A stretch of 40,590 bases of DNA from an uncultured Oscillospiraceae bacterium (GCA_948616425.1 CAPGBJ010000094.1:1-40590), one strand, 5' to 3'. Shown: positions 1 to 7,629, numbered from the stretch's first letter. The notes: generated by a model not told the origin, from the letters alone. Numbers and translations are program-made.

Positions 1-16
1 GACGCTCTTCCGATCT
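1..16. other. Illumina adapter remnant at contig end
   Basis: The first 16 bases, GACGCTCTTCCGATCT, are the 3' end of the Illumina TruSeq universal adapter / read-1 primer site. Coding sequence for the recombinase begins directly after it. This is untrimmed library sequence, not genome, and it marks an artificial left end. The next seven bases (CTGTCTC) also match the start of the Nextera mosaic end, but they translate sensibly in the recombinase frame, so this is probably coincidence. Confidence 0.95.
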
Positions 17-596
17 CTGTCTCATTGATGGTTAGGACGCAGTCCTTTTTATCGTATCCCCATAGCGTGTCGTTGCCCAAAACATGGCCGTTTTTGATGG
101 CCTGCCGGAAGCCGAACTTCAGCCGTTCAGACAGCTTTCGCACTTCATCCTGAGCCACCCCGGCCATAACGATCAGCCGGAATTCGCTGTCGCTGTCCAG
201 GGTATTGATGTTGTCGTTTTGAAACAACACCCCTACGTTGTATTCCAACAGTTCCTGGGTGTACTTAATGCTGTCCAGAGTAGAGCGGGAAAAGCGGGAT
301 ATCTCCTTCGTGATAATAAAGTCAAATTGCCCCGCTTTGGCGTCCCTTATCATCCGATTGAAGCTATCCCGCTTTTTGGTACTGGTGCCGGAAATGCCTT
401 CGTCAATGTACCCCTTGATATAAGTCCAGTTTGGTTTCGACTGGATCAGTTCGGTGTAGTACTGCACCTGATTCTCCAGGCTGTTGATCTGTTCGTACTT
501 GTCGGTGGAAACCCTGGCGTAAAAGGTGACTCTTAGAGGTAAGTCAAAGATACTCTTTCCGCTGCGCATTTCATTGCGTATTCTGAGTATGTTCAT
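17..596 (-). CDS. Serine recombinase (large resolvase/integrase type), C-terminus missing
   Basis: About 193 residues are present, starting at ATG 596 and running off the contig into adapter sequence. The N-terminal resolvase catalytic domain is clear: the nucleophile motif YARVSTD near residues 28-34, then a segment with EGISGTS, the ITKEISRFSRS helix typical of the family, and AQDEVRKLSERLKFGF at the end of the catalytic domain. The start of the following recombinase domain (GNDTLWGYDKKD) is visible before the cut. Large serine recombinases usually have 450-600 residues, so well over half is lost to the contig end. Such enzymes excise or integrate integrative conjugative elements, prophages or skin-type elements. 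It overlaps the preceding small ORF by four bases (ATGA), which implies translational coupling. Its cargo element must lie to the left, outside the window, or has been lost. Confidence 0.9.
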
Positions 597-766
597 GCCC
601 CTTCACCCTCTCTGCTTAAGCACACAGGATACTGAAAAAGCTCTGGGAAGTCTGTCACAGAATGGACCAGATCCACCGCCCTGGAGTAAGTGAAATTTGA
701 GATAAGACCAATTGAATGGATATGGCCCAGTAAAACGCTGACCAGCTCTCGCTGTGCGCTGTCCAT
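593..766 (-). CDS. Small 57-residue protein coupled to the recombinase
   Basis: An ATG at 766 opens a 57-codon frame that ends in TGA overlapping the recombinase ATG (ATGA, 593-596). A GGGGTG ribosome-binding-like stretch lies eight to nine bases upstream. The protein begins MDSAQRELVSVLLGHIHSIG and ends with an acidic/glycine tail; it has no membrane segment and no motif that I recognise. The tight coupling suggests a small accessory or directionality-type partner of the recombinase, but this is inference from position only. The frame has ordinary codon use for the neighbourhood and no internal problem. Confidence 0.6.
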   Translation of the reverse strand: MDSAQRELVSVLLGHIHSIGLISNFTYSRAVDLVHSVTDFPELFQYPVCLSREGEGA

Positions 767-804
767 GTTGCATCACCCCAATTCATGAATATGTTGAGGA
801 AAAG

Positions 805-839
805 AAAAAATGCCGGTCAAGTGAATTGACCAGCATTTT
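805..839 (-). terminator. Rho-independent terminator
   Basis: A stem TGC-GGTCAA / TTGACC-GCA with a five-base loop (811-835) is extended by A/T pairs. Read on the minus strand it is followed by six T residues (805-810), and on the plus strand by four (836-839). It probably stops transcription leaving the GNAT gene and insulates the recombinase pair; it may work in both directions. Confidence 0.7.
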
Positions 840-860
840 GTATGGAAGTGCTTTTGCTGT

Positions 861-926
861 CTAGGTGCTGTTTGAAAAATGGAACTGTGCACAGTGGCGA
901 GGGATTTTTCTGCCAGACAAGCCCTA
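861..926 (+). repeat. Partial MITE-like repeat, copy A
   Basis: About 60 bases here match 9814-9874 with about nine or ten substitutions and no gaps; both copies contain GTTTGAAAAATGGAA and TGCCAGACAA. The copy at 9.8 kb has a matching inverted right end, whereas this copy has only the left end. The stretch from here to 1131 holds no convincing gene: a 44-codon frame at 1029-1163 runs into the acetyltransferase on the opposite strand and is not supported. Confidence 0.65.
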
Positions 927-1131
927 GTTGAAAATGAAGGAAAGTAGTGACAAAATAGCTAAAAACAATGTTGAAAGATGTGGAATAGGGGAGGTAGGTA
1001 TTTATGATTGCCTCCAGGAGAAAAAGAGATGAGTATATACGGCAGCATCAACAGAATAAAGGAGCTGAGGGAAAGTCCAGTTTTGCCATATCTATACCGT
1101 TTTGTGGGACGACAGGCGGCCTATTTCCCCG

Positions 1132-1776
1132 CTATCCCTCGTCTTCTACAAAAGAATGGCTCATGATATAAAATTCATCCTGACTGGGCAGATATTTCTT
1201 TTCCATTGGAGATAGGCTGCTGTCATACTCCTGGGCTGCTTGCTCGTCAATGGCCATAACAGGACTGTGGTGGTAGAACCATTTTCTTCCATCTAAAGTG
1301 CCATCTTTTAATTCTTTTACCAACATTGCGGCGGGATATTTCCCGTTATCCAGGCATATATTATACTTTTTGCAGCTCTTAAATCCACTGCTTACATAGT
1401 TGGCCGGGCTGCCAAAAATAACGATCACATCATAGCCCAGCTTAACCGCCTGCTGGAAAGAATGTTCTAGCAGCTTTTTTCCAAACCCTTTGCGCTGATG
1501 TTCCGGCACAATACACAAAGGCCCAAAGGTAAGAATATCCTTTTCCATTCTCTGTTCATCGGTCAGTTTCGCCCTGGTAAACATAATGTTTCCGATCACT
1601 TGGCCGTCCAGTTCAGCCACAAAGTCCAACTCTGGGATAAAGTCCTCGTGCCCCCGCATGTGGTGAACCAAATAGTGTTCGACACACCCGGGGATGTAGA
1701 GGTTGTAAAAGGCTTTTCGGGTGATATCTTCTACAATTTTGCGGTCAGTTTCCTGTTCATTTCGGATGATGAGCAT
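1132..1776 (-). CDS. GNAT-family N-acetyltransferase
   Basis: The 214-residue product begins MLIIRNEQETD. An upstream in-frame ATG at 1794 is rejected because the ribosome binding site AAAGGAG lies between the two, eight bases before ATG 1776. The GNAT fold is recognisable from the central strand FVAELDGQVIGNIMFTRAK, then LTFGPLCIVPEHQRKGFGKK, which holds the acetyl-CoA-binding R/Q-x-x-G-x-G/A loop (QRKGFG), and the following helix LLEHSFQQAVKLGYDVIVI with FGSPANYVSSGFK, as in YhbS-like members. The acceptor substrate cannot be read from the sequence. A promoter lies immediately upstream (1804-1832), so it is probably a single-gene unit. The length is normal for the YhbS-like group. Confidence 0.85.
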   Translation of the reverse strand: MLIIRNEQETDRKIVEDITRKAFYNLYIPGCVEHYLVHHMRGHEDFIPELDFVAELDGQVIGNIMFTRAKLTDEQRMEKDILTFGPLCIVPEHQRKGFGKKLLEHSFQQAVKLGYDVIVIFGSPANYVSSGFKSCKKYNICLDNGKYPAAMLVKELKDGTLDGRKWFYHHSPVMAIDEQAAQEYDSSLSPMEKKYLPSQDEFYIMSHSFVEDEG

Positions 1777-1803
1777 AGCAAGAGCTCCTTTCATTTACAT
1801 TTT

Positions 1804-1832
1804 AGCATAATCGCTCTTTTCCTATATTACAA
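1804..1832 (-). promoter_or_regulatory. Sigma-A-type promoter of the GNAT gene
   Basis: On the minus strand TTGTAA (-35, 1827-1832) and TATGCT (-10, 1804-1809) are separated by 17 bases, ending about 27 bases before the chosen start. An imperfect inverted repeat (CGCTCTTTTCC at 1812-1822 and GGAAAGAGCG at 1848-1857) brackets the -35 box and could be an operator; this is inference. Confidence 0.55.
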
Positions 1833-1925
1833 CTGTCCATTCTCCCAGGAAAGAGCGTCTTTTGAAGAGACAGAAAGCTTTCAGGATGGTGATTCCGGTG
1901 GGCTGTGTGTTTCAATCATGGGAGT

Positions 1926-2210
1926 TTATCTTTCGCAGCCCGTTATTTCAACCTCGTCGCCTTCGGATTTGCCAAGTTGCTCACGAATTGCTTTCAGCAT
2001 TCCGATGATATAGCAAATACTGCCGTCAGCATTTTTGACCCCCATGTTGACAATGCTTCCATCATATGCAATTCCGTCAAATGTCACATGAACTTTAACT
2101 TTGCCTTTTCCGAACTCTTTGCGAATGTCATATGGAAATTCGATATATGCCCCGCCTTTTTGGGGGATGGTGTGGATGACAGCCTTATATTGATATATCC
2201 GGTCGGCCAT
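1926..2210 (-). CDS. DUF1905 domain protein
   Basis: The 94-residue protein (MADRIYQYKAVI) matches the DUF1905 pattern: an initial beta strand, a GGAYIEFPYDIRKEFGKGK stretch, then VKVHVTFDGIAYDGSIVNMG and a C-terminal GMLKAIREQLGKSEGDEVEI. Family members are small beta-barrel proteins often linked to YdeI/OmpD-type domains; the biochemical role is not established. The start is well supported by AAGGAGG six bases upstream of the ATG. It is read in the same direction as the acetyltransferase but is separated from it by 149 bases that contain that gene's own promoter. Confidence 0.8.
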   Translation of the reverse strand: MADRIYQYKAVIHTIPQKGGAYIEFPYDIRKEFGKGKVKVHVTFDGIAYDGSIVNMGVKNADGSICYIIGMLKAIREQLGKSEGDEVEITGCER

Positions 2211-2568
2211 TTTCTACCTCCTTGTCAGCCTACATGCTGTGAAGACTTCAGTTTATAGGGAGTTAAAAATAGACAGTCGTTTATCCTTCTCTGCCGCTTG
2301 AGGTAGCTGTAAAGAACAGATATATATTTCGTCTATCTATTATTGCCAGCTTATCATAACTCCAGCAGATGAATTTATCAAGGGAAATACTGACAGTATG
2401 GCAGTGTCGCGGCCAACAATCGGCGAGGTTTTAGGATACATTCCAGCCATGTCAAGGAAATAGACGAGGCCAACAGAACGAACATCCAGCGGGCAGAGCC
2501 CGCTGGATGAAAAAAGTAAATTACACATTTCAATAGAGCAAATCTATGTTGAGACGTAAAATTTTGCC
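2211..2568. other. Intergenic stretch, no supported gene
   Basis: This 358-base gap contains the perfect hairpin at 2484-2508 and otherwise little. A plus-strand frame ending at 2461 is open but has no start codon with a ribosome binding site, and the 62-codon minus frame at 2340-2528 has no recognisable content. It may be an eroded gene fragment. Confidence 0.4.
2484..2508 (-). terminator. pcp operon: Probable terminator of the amidohydrolase operon
   Basis: A perfect 11-bp stem ATCCAGCGGGC / GCCCGCTGGAT with a three-base loop lies 60 bases beyond the pcp stop. On the minus strand it is followed by GTTCGTTCTGTT, a weak T-rich tract, so termination efficiency is uncertain. Confidence 0.5.
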
Positions 2569-3210
2569 TTAGTTCTCTGTTCCGCCAGCAAGTTTATCGT
2601 CTTCTAAATTTTGGACTGCCGCTTTAATTCCGGCTTCCAGCGCACCGGCGATATCAGTAATGGCCATAGAGGCGATAGGCGGTTTGTCCACTGTCATGGA
2701 TGGAGCGAGGGGAACGTGAATAAATCCGCCTCTTGCGTTGGGGAACTCCTTTTGAATATAGTAGAGGATTCCGTACATGGTATGGTTGCAGATATAAGTT
2801 CCTGCGGTATTGGAAAGAACTGCGGGATAACCGGCGTCTCTCATGGCCTGTACCATTTTTTTCACCGGGAGGTTGGAGAAGTAAGCGGTCTCGCCGTCCT
2901 CAAAAATGGGCACGTCGATGGGCTGATTTCCCTCATTGTCCGGGATGCGGGCGTCAGTCACGTTGATTGCAACGCGCTCCGGCGTCACGTTGACACGACC
3001 ATCTGCAAGGCCGGTACTGATGATAATATCCGGCTGGGTCTCAACCATCTTGTCATGTACTGCCTGAATGGACTTGTATGCGACGACTGGGATTTCCAGT
3101 TTGATGATCTCCGCACCTGCGATTGTATCTGGGAGGAGCTTTACTGCTTCCCAGGATGGGTTGATTTTTTCGTGGTTAAAGGGCTCGAAACCAGTGACCA
3201 GCACTTTCAT
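2569..3210 (-). CDS. pcp: Pyroglutamyl-peptidase I (pyrrolidone-carboxylate peptidase)
   Basis: The product removes N-terminal pyroglutamate (5-oxoproline) from peptides in the cytoplasm. The 213-residue length is right for peptidase family C15. The N-terminal VTGFEPFNHEKINPSW, the catalytic Glu in TPERVAINVTDARIPDN (Glu78), the catalytic Cys in SNTAGTYICNHTMYG (Cys141) and the catalytic His in GGFIHVPL (His165) are all present. A ribosome binding site (AAGGAG) precedes the ATG. It is the last gene of the seven-gene minus-strand operon, 41 bases after the creatininase-family gene. In this setting it likely supplies or recycles pyroglutamate or glutamate from imported peptides. Confidence 0.95.
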   Translation of the reverse strand: MKVLVTGFEPFNHEKINPSWEAVKLLPDTIAGAEIIKLEIPVVAYKSIQAVHDKMVETQPDIIISTGLADGRVNVTPERVAINVTDARIPDNEGNQPIDVPIFEDGETAYFSNLPVKKMVQAMRDAGYPAVLSNTAGTYICNHTMYGILYYIQKEFPNARGGFIHVPLAPSMTVDKPPIASMAITDIAGALEAGIKAAVQNLEDDKLAGGTEN

Positions 3211-3251
3211 TTCAGTGATCTCCTTTCAGTTATAAGAGTCCTCTGCTGCCT

Positions 3252-3986
3252 TCATGTTTCCAGAAAGTTTTTGACACAGTCCTCCATCTCGTTGAGCATG
3301 AGCTCAACGGCTTTTTTGCCCTTTTCTGCGGTTGCAACCTGTGCGTTTCCAAGGGTGCCGCTGTCGGTAATCTCGTTCCAGGGGGTGCTTTTCATGATAG
3401 CTGGCCACCGATCTTCCACTAGGGAGGGGGAGTTGGGCGCCTTAGACATATCAACAAGTTCTGGATATAAATAGAGCAGGACAGAGGTCTGTGCCTCGCT
3501 GGCGTGTGCGTGAGGGGCGGGGGTCTCCCACATGCCGGTGTGATCGGAGACCGCGGGGAGATACTGCCACACGCCTACTTGCAAGTATTTGATCCCATAT
3601 TGGATTCTGGCGTCTTCAAGGACCTCGTTCAGCGGCTGAGTATTGTGGAGGTGGTTATTTACCATAAAGAAACGATCAAAGCCCATCTTGACAAAGGAAG
3701 CGATGATATCTTTATATACAGCCTTCAGAGCCTCAGCAGAAATCGCGATTGTCCCCGGGAAGCCGCCGAAATACTTCGATTGGCCGACCTCTACACAGGG
3801 GCCTACAATGCCGTTTACACGCTCAGCCAGCAGCTCTGATAATTTTTTTGCCACCAGAATGTCTGCTCCCAGAGGGTTGTGAGGACCATAGGTTTCACAT
3901 GCGCCCGCAGGAAGAATAACGGTCTTGGCGGTTTTCATTCTCTCGGCAACTTCCGACCAGGACATATTTCTTAACTTGTATTCCAT
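3252..3986 (-). CDS. Creatininase-family amidohydrolase with altered metal motif
   Basis: The 244-residue product belongs to the creatininase/FAPy-deformylase family of metal-dependent amidohydrolases, whose members hydrolyse cyclic or formyl amides. The start at MEYKLRNMSW is chosen because AGAGGA lies seven bases upstream; the longer frame (ATG 4010) would overlap the preceding gene. The first motif reads GACETYGPHNPLGADI (residues 28-43), where the family normally has E-Q-H-G-P-H-L-P-L-G-T-D, so the metal-binding histidine of E-x-H is a tyrosine here. The second motif reads VNNHLHN instead of the usual VNGHGGN, with a histidine in place of one glycine. PAPHAHASEAQTS supplies the conserved glutamate near the C-terminus. 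The substitutions suggest a divergent subgroup with an unusual metal site or substrate. It lies 13 bases after the M20 gene. Confidence 0.85.
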   Translation of the reverse strand: MEYKLRNMSWSEVAERMKTAKTVILPAGACETYGPHNPLGADILVAKKLSELLAERVNGIVGPCVEVGQSKYFGGFPGTIAISAEALKAVYKDIIASFVKMGFDRFFMVNNHLHNTQPLNEVLEDARIQYGIKYLQVGVWQYLPAVSDHTGMWETPAPHAHASEAQTSVLLYLYPELVDMSKAPNSPSLVEDRWPAIMKSTPWNEITDSGTLGNAQVATAEKGKKAVELMLNEMEDCVKNFLET

Positions 3987-3999
3987 GTTTATATCCTCT

Positions 4000-5187
4000 T
4001 TACTTCTCAAAATCGCTGTTCAGAAAATCCTCGGCAAACTGGGCGTAGAACGCGGCGCCACGATGGAGGATATTTTCATCTACCGTATAGCACTCGTGGT
4101 GGTTCGGCTTCTCAGAGCCTGGCACATCGTCGCTCCAGCCGCCCAGATAGCAGTAGAGGCTGGGGGCCTCCTCCATCAGATAGGAGAAGTCTTCAGAGCC
4201 GGTGACCTTTTCCATCTCCACAAACACATCTTCGCCAAACAGTTTTACACCAGAATTCCGGGCAATTGCCAGCAGTTTTTCATTGTCGTTTATGATGGGC
4301 CCACAGAGATAATTGTACTCCAATTCGGCGGCACAGTCATAGGTTTTGGCGGTGTCCTCTGCAATCTGCCGCAGCTTGCCCTCGACCTCCGCACGCACTT
4401 CCCGGCTGTAGGTCCTGACAGTGCCAACCATCTTCACCTCGTCCGCAACGGTGTCAGGACTTTCACCGCCGTCATAAGTGCCGATGGTCACAACAAGCGG
4501 ATTTTGCGGATCATTCCAACGGCTTACAATCTGCTGTGCATTCATGATCACTGCGGCAGCGGCGACAATAGCGTCCTTTCCCTCCTGAGGAGTCAATCCG
4601 TTGGCGGCTTTTCCGCGGACAGTGAGGGTAAAGTTGTCACAGGAGGCCATTCTTGGGCCTGCCTGCAGGTTGATTTTCGGTGCGTGGAACCAGCCCCACA
4701 CATGTCCGCCGATGCAGGCGTCAACCCCCTTGGCAACGCCGTGCTCAACCCCCATGCGGCAGCCGCAGGCCAATTCCTCGGCGGTCTGGAAGTAGAACTT
4801 GACGGTTCCGGGAAGTTCCTCCCTTTTCTCGCACAAAATCTTTGCAGCGCCCAATGTCATCGCGATATGGGAGTCATGACCGCAGGCGTGGGAACGCCCC
4901 TCAATCTCAGAGGTGAAAGGCAGACCAGTCTTCTCCGGTACCGGCAGCCCGTCGATATCGGAGCGAATCAGGACGGTTTTCCCCGGTTTTCCGCCCTTTA
5001 AAATGCCGACACAGCCAGGGAAGTCCGTAAAGGTTTCGACCTCCAGCCCCATGGCTGTCAGCTCACGGACAATTCTCTTTGTCGTTTCTACTTCCTCCAG
5101 GCTGAGTTCCGGGAAGCGATGGAACTCGCGGCGCAGCTCTACGATGTAGTTTTCATGCTTTTTTCCAAGCTCTAACATATTTCCCAT
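4000..5187 (-). CDS. M20 family amidohydrolase (M20D type), lid histidines replaced
   Basis: The 395-residue product resembles N-acyl-amino-acid / IAA-amino-acid amidohydrolases. The metal-binding motifs are intact: HACGHDSH (Cys102, His104), QTAEE (Glu137/Glu138), GGH (His162) and a C-terminal NHHE. The inserted dimerisation (lid) domain, from about residue 184, reads RGKAANGLTPQEGKDAI where family members have G-G-H-x-x-x-P-H; both histidines are replaced (Asn196, Gln201). In M20 enzymes the first of these reaches across the dimer and helps bind the substrate carboxylate or transition state, so the homodimer may be catalytically impaired by itself. The start overlaps the stop of the upstream lid-only gene (TAATG), indicating coupled translation. 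The substrate is not determined; an N-acylated or amide-linked amino acid is likely. Confidence 0.92.
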   Translation of the reverse strand: MGNMLELGKKHENYIVELRREFHRFPELSLEEVETTKRIVRELTAMGLEVETFTDFPGCVGILKGGKPGKTVLIRSDIDGLPVPEKTGLPFTSEIEGRSHACGHDSHIAMTLGAAKILCEKREELPGTVKFYFQTAEELACGCRMGVEHGVAKGVDACIGGHVWGWFHAPKINLQAGPRMASCDNFTLTVRGKAANGLTPQEGKDAIVAAAAVIMNAQQIVSRWNDPQNPLVVTIGTYDGGESPDTVADEVKMVGTVRTYSREVRAEVEGKLRQIAEDTAKTYDCAAELEYNYLCGPIINDNEKLLAIARNSGVKLFGEDVFVEMEKVTGSEDFSYLMEEAPSLYCYLGGWSDDVPGSEKPNHHECYTVDENILHRGAAFYAQFAEDFLNSDFEK

Positions 5188-5573
5188 TATGCCTGCTCTC
5201 CCTTCTGTGCAGCGGCGTCCTGGCGATAGGAGCGCGTGATTTCGATTTCAGTGGAGCAGCCAAGCGCGGCTGCGGTACTGCACACGATCTGTTTGAATTC
5301 TTCCTCGGCGTCCTCTGGGAGTTCGTGCGAAAAACTGCACATAAAACCCTCAAGTGTTGCGTCGCCTGCTACAATATTAAAACGAAGGCCGCCGCGCACC
5401 TTTCCGACACACAGGGTAAACGGACTGAGCGGGTTATTGACACGACTTGCATATGTCTGTAAGTTCAGAACGATAGAGGATGCCGCCATCACGGCGTCCT
5501 TTCCCAGGTGGGGCGCAGAGCCGTGAGAACTGGCGCCTTTGACTGTCACTTTAAATTCCGCATAATTCTCCAT
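5187..5573 (-). CDS. Stand-alone M20 peptidase dimerisation (lid) domain
   Basis: This 128-residue protein corresponds almost exactly to the lid domain of M20 amidohydrolases and nothing else. It opens MENYAEFKVTVKGASSHGSA, which aligns with residue 182 onward of the adjacent M20 enzyme, and runs through GGLRFNIVAGDATLEGFMCS to TEIEITRSY, the usual domain end. It retains the H-G-S-A-P-H motif (His17, His22) that the full-length neighbour has lost. It has its own start with AGGGG about ten bases upstream, and the 90 bases before it carry no trace of a catalytic domain, so it does not look like a simple truncation. The stop overlaps the M20 start by one base. It is most simply read as a partner subunit for the M20 enzyme; a decayed duplicate is the alternative. 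Confidence 0.85.
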   Translation of the reverse strand: MENYAEFKVTVKGASSHGSAPHLGKDAVMAASSIVLNLQTYASRVNNPLSPFTLCVGKVRGGLRFNIVAGDATLEGFMCSFSHELPEDAEEEFKQIVCSTAAALGCSTEIEITRSYRQDAAAQKGEQA

Positions 5574-5663
5574 AACTTATTTTCCCCTGTCTTTCATCAA
5601 TAATTTTTACTGCCACAGCCGGGCACAGCGTTTGAAGGTTGATTTTCTGCCGGCCTGTGACAC

Positions 5664-6836
5664 TTATAAAAAGTTTACGAAAATACCCGCAATGATGACA
5701 GAAGTGATGGTTGTGGTGACGAAGCCGCCGACCAGCATCTGTGGGAAGATCACATCCATCAGGTACTCCTGTTCCTCCTCGTTCTGAGCGATGGCTCTGG
5801 TGGCCTCTCTGGTCAAGATCATGTTGGACGGGAAGCCGTACAGTGCGGTTAGCGAGGTGACAAAGGCCATTTCCCAGCTGACATGGAGGACTTTACCGGC
5901 CGCAATAGAGAGAATGGCCATGCCAATGACACCGATCACAATGATCAGAATCACCGGGCCAATGCACTCCACTAGCAGTTCCGGTGTCGCGTTCTTTAAA
6001 GAGTCGAACACAGTGATCATTAGGACGAAGGTTACCAGTCCGCCAGCACCCGCCTTTGTCAAAGCGTTCTCTTCCAGGAAGCCGATCTGGGTGAAGATAA
6101 TGCCGAAAATCAGGGTGAGGACGGCCGCGTTGACCTTGCCGCCAGTCCAGCCAGAGACAATTGTGGAAATCTGAGCGACGACCATCAGCTTTGCAAAGAT
6201 GAGGGCCGGAGTGATATAGTTCTGGGGCATTGGTGGGATCAGCTTCTTCTTGGGGGCTGCGTCTTCTACCTTTTCTCCCCGGAGATCTTCACCGTTGCGG
6301 AAGCCCGGAAGAAGTTTTTTGCTTTCTCTCTTGATGCATACAGAGGAGAGAGGGTACCCGAAAAAGCCCTGGATACAAAATACAATCACCGCTACCAATG
6401 CCGCGGAGGTGAGTCCCTTTTCCATTGCGGCCGCCTGCATCATGTTGGTTGCAACAAGGCCGCCAGTCAGGGGCGGAAGGCCGCACACAACATAGTCATG
6501 ACCCACCAGGGGAATGCCCACGACCCAGCAGGCCCCGCACATTCCGGCAAGACCGAATAGTGCGATGATGATGATTTTCCATTGACTGAGCAGCTGTTTA
6601 ATGCTGATCGTAGTACCGATGTGGGTAATCAACAGAAAGATTACGATGGTTCCGCCAAACGGAGCCCCCATTCCTGCCGCCTGCACAATATCCTTGGGAA
6701 AGAAGGTCCAGTAACCGAACAGGAACAACGTCGCGGTGACGACGATTGACGGCACCCACGCCTTTGTTTTCGCCCCGACAAACTCACCGATCCAGTAAGC
6801 AATTGCACAGGTCATAAAGGCTATAATTGCGCTCAT
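5664..6836 (-). CDS. Multi-pass carrier, sodium/glutamate symporter-like (ESS/GltS type)
   Basis: The 390-residue product has about ten to twelve hydrophobic segments, with a polar cytoplasmic loop near residues 175-200 (KRESKKLLPGFRNGEDLRG) dividing two halves, as in GltS-like carriers. Glycine-rich stretches such as GLPPLTGGLVATNM and the second-half ALYGFPSNMILTREATRAIA occupy the places where this group has its re-entrant loops. The family match is by overall pattern, so the substrate is uncertain; glutamate, pyroglutamate or a related acidic compound would suit the operon. It lies 28 bases after the DUF2848 gene and 90 bases before the lid-domain gene, and is the only transporter of the operon. 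Confidence 0.6.
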   Translation of the reverse strand: MSAIIAFMTCAIAYWIGEFVGAKTKAWVPSIVVTATLFLFGYWTFFPKDIVQAAGMGAPFGGTIVIFLLITHIGTTISIKQLLSQWKIIIIALFGLAGMCGACWVVGIPLVGHDYVVCGLPPLTGGLVATNMMQAAAMEKGLTSAALVAVIVFCIQGFFGYPLSSVCIKRESKKLLPGFRNGEDLRGEKVEDAAPKKKLIPPMPQNYITPALIFAKLMVVAQISTIVSGWTGGKVNAAVLTLIFGIIFTQIGFLEENALTKAGAGGLVTFVLMITVFDSLKNATPELLVECIGPVILIIVIGVIGMAILSIAAGKVLHVSWEMAFVTSLTALYGFPSNMILTREATRAIAQNEEEQEYLMDVIFPQMLVGGFVTTTITSVIIAGIFVNFL

Positions 6837-6864
6837 AATATACCTCCCAAATTGTTGAAGTTCT

Positions 6865-7565
6865 TTAGCGTTCTTCCTCTGAAACGACAGCGACGTTGTA
6901 TGTCAGCGTCAACTTTCGATTCAGAACAGTGTCCTCCATCTCGCAGTAGAACTGCTCGCCGTAGCGGAACCCGTCAAGTACCGGAACGGTTCCAGAAAAA
7001 ATCACGCTGTTTCCAATCTCTCCCACACGCGCGTAGAGCTCTGACAAAATTGTTTCCACCGGGAGGATGTCGGCTAAACTGCCCTCTTGGTAGTGCTCTT
7101 TCTTACCGCCGATTGTCTGGTAGGAACGGATCTTGATCTCATCGAAGTGGTTTTTAATTTCCTCATACTCCCATAGGTCGGCGCTGATTGGTTTGGGACA
7201 TACCTGCTTTGCCTTGGGTACGCTCTGTCCTTCAGTTGCCGATCTGTGTGGTCGCTTCCAAGCCCAATGTAAATGGAACCATTGTGGAGAATGATTACAT
7301 ATTCTGCTTCCCCACAGGTTTTCGCTCCGACCACATGAAACTCCTCTTCCTGGGTCAACAGCAGATTGGAGCACTGGAAGATGGTTGGGATCTTTTTAGG
7401 GGCTGGAACCCCCAGATGCTTCTCTAACTCGCGGATATGTTCCATCGTTTTTTCTATGTTTCGGCCTGCATACCCGATGGCAAACAAACTGTTATATGGG
7501 ATGGTGATATTTAAATGTTTGCCCCGGCTGTGGAGACAGAAAGACATTTTGTTGTCCACCATCAT
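6865..7565 (-). pseudogene. DUF2848 protein, interrupted by a one-base frameshift
   Basis: Two overlapping frames together give one DUF2848 protein. The first (from ATG 7565, with AGGAGGTGA just upstream) runs MMVDNKMSFCLHSRGKHLNI through LGVPAPKKIPTIFQCS to IGLGSDHTDRQLK and then leaves the family pattern. The second resumes at SVPKAKQVCPKPISADLWEY and continues through GNSVIFSGTVPVLDGFRYGE to a stop at 6865. The switch falls at about 7217-7231. The span is 701 bases, so restoring one base gives 234 codons (233 residues), consistent with one lost base. DUF2848 proteins resemble fumarylacetoacetate-hydrolase-like enzymes of amide or organic-acid catabolism. This may be a true inactivating mutation or a sequence error; the flanking operon genes are intact. 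Confidence 0.8.
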
Positions 7566-7585
7566 AGTTCACCTCCTTCTCTTTA

Positions 7586-7603
7586 AGTTATATGTAATAT
7601 ATT
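7586..7603. promoter_or_regulatory. Second copy of the GntR operator-like palindrome
   Basis: AGTTATATGTAATATATT in the gap between the nitrilase and DUF2848 genes matches 15 of 18 positions of the operator palindrome at 8449-8470. It is imperfectly symmetric. An auxiliary operator inside the operon is likely but not proven. Confidence 0.45.
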
Positions 7604-7629
7604 TCTTGAGAGGAAATTGTTACCGAATT

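Noticed and set aside
1029..1163. 44-codon plus-strand ORF (MSIYGSINRIKELR)
   Set aside because: Its ribosome binding site is weak and it overlaps the end of the acetyltransferase gene on the other strand.
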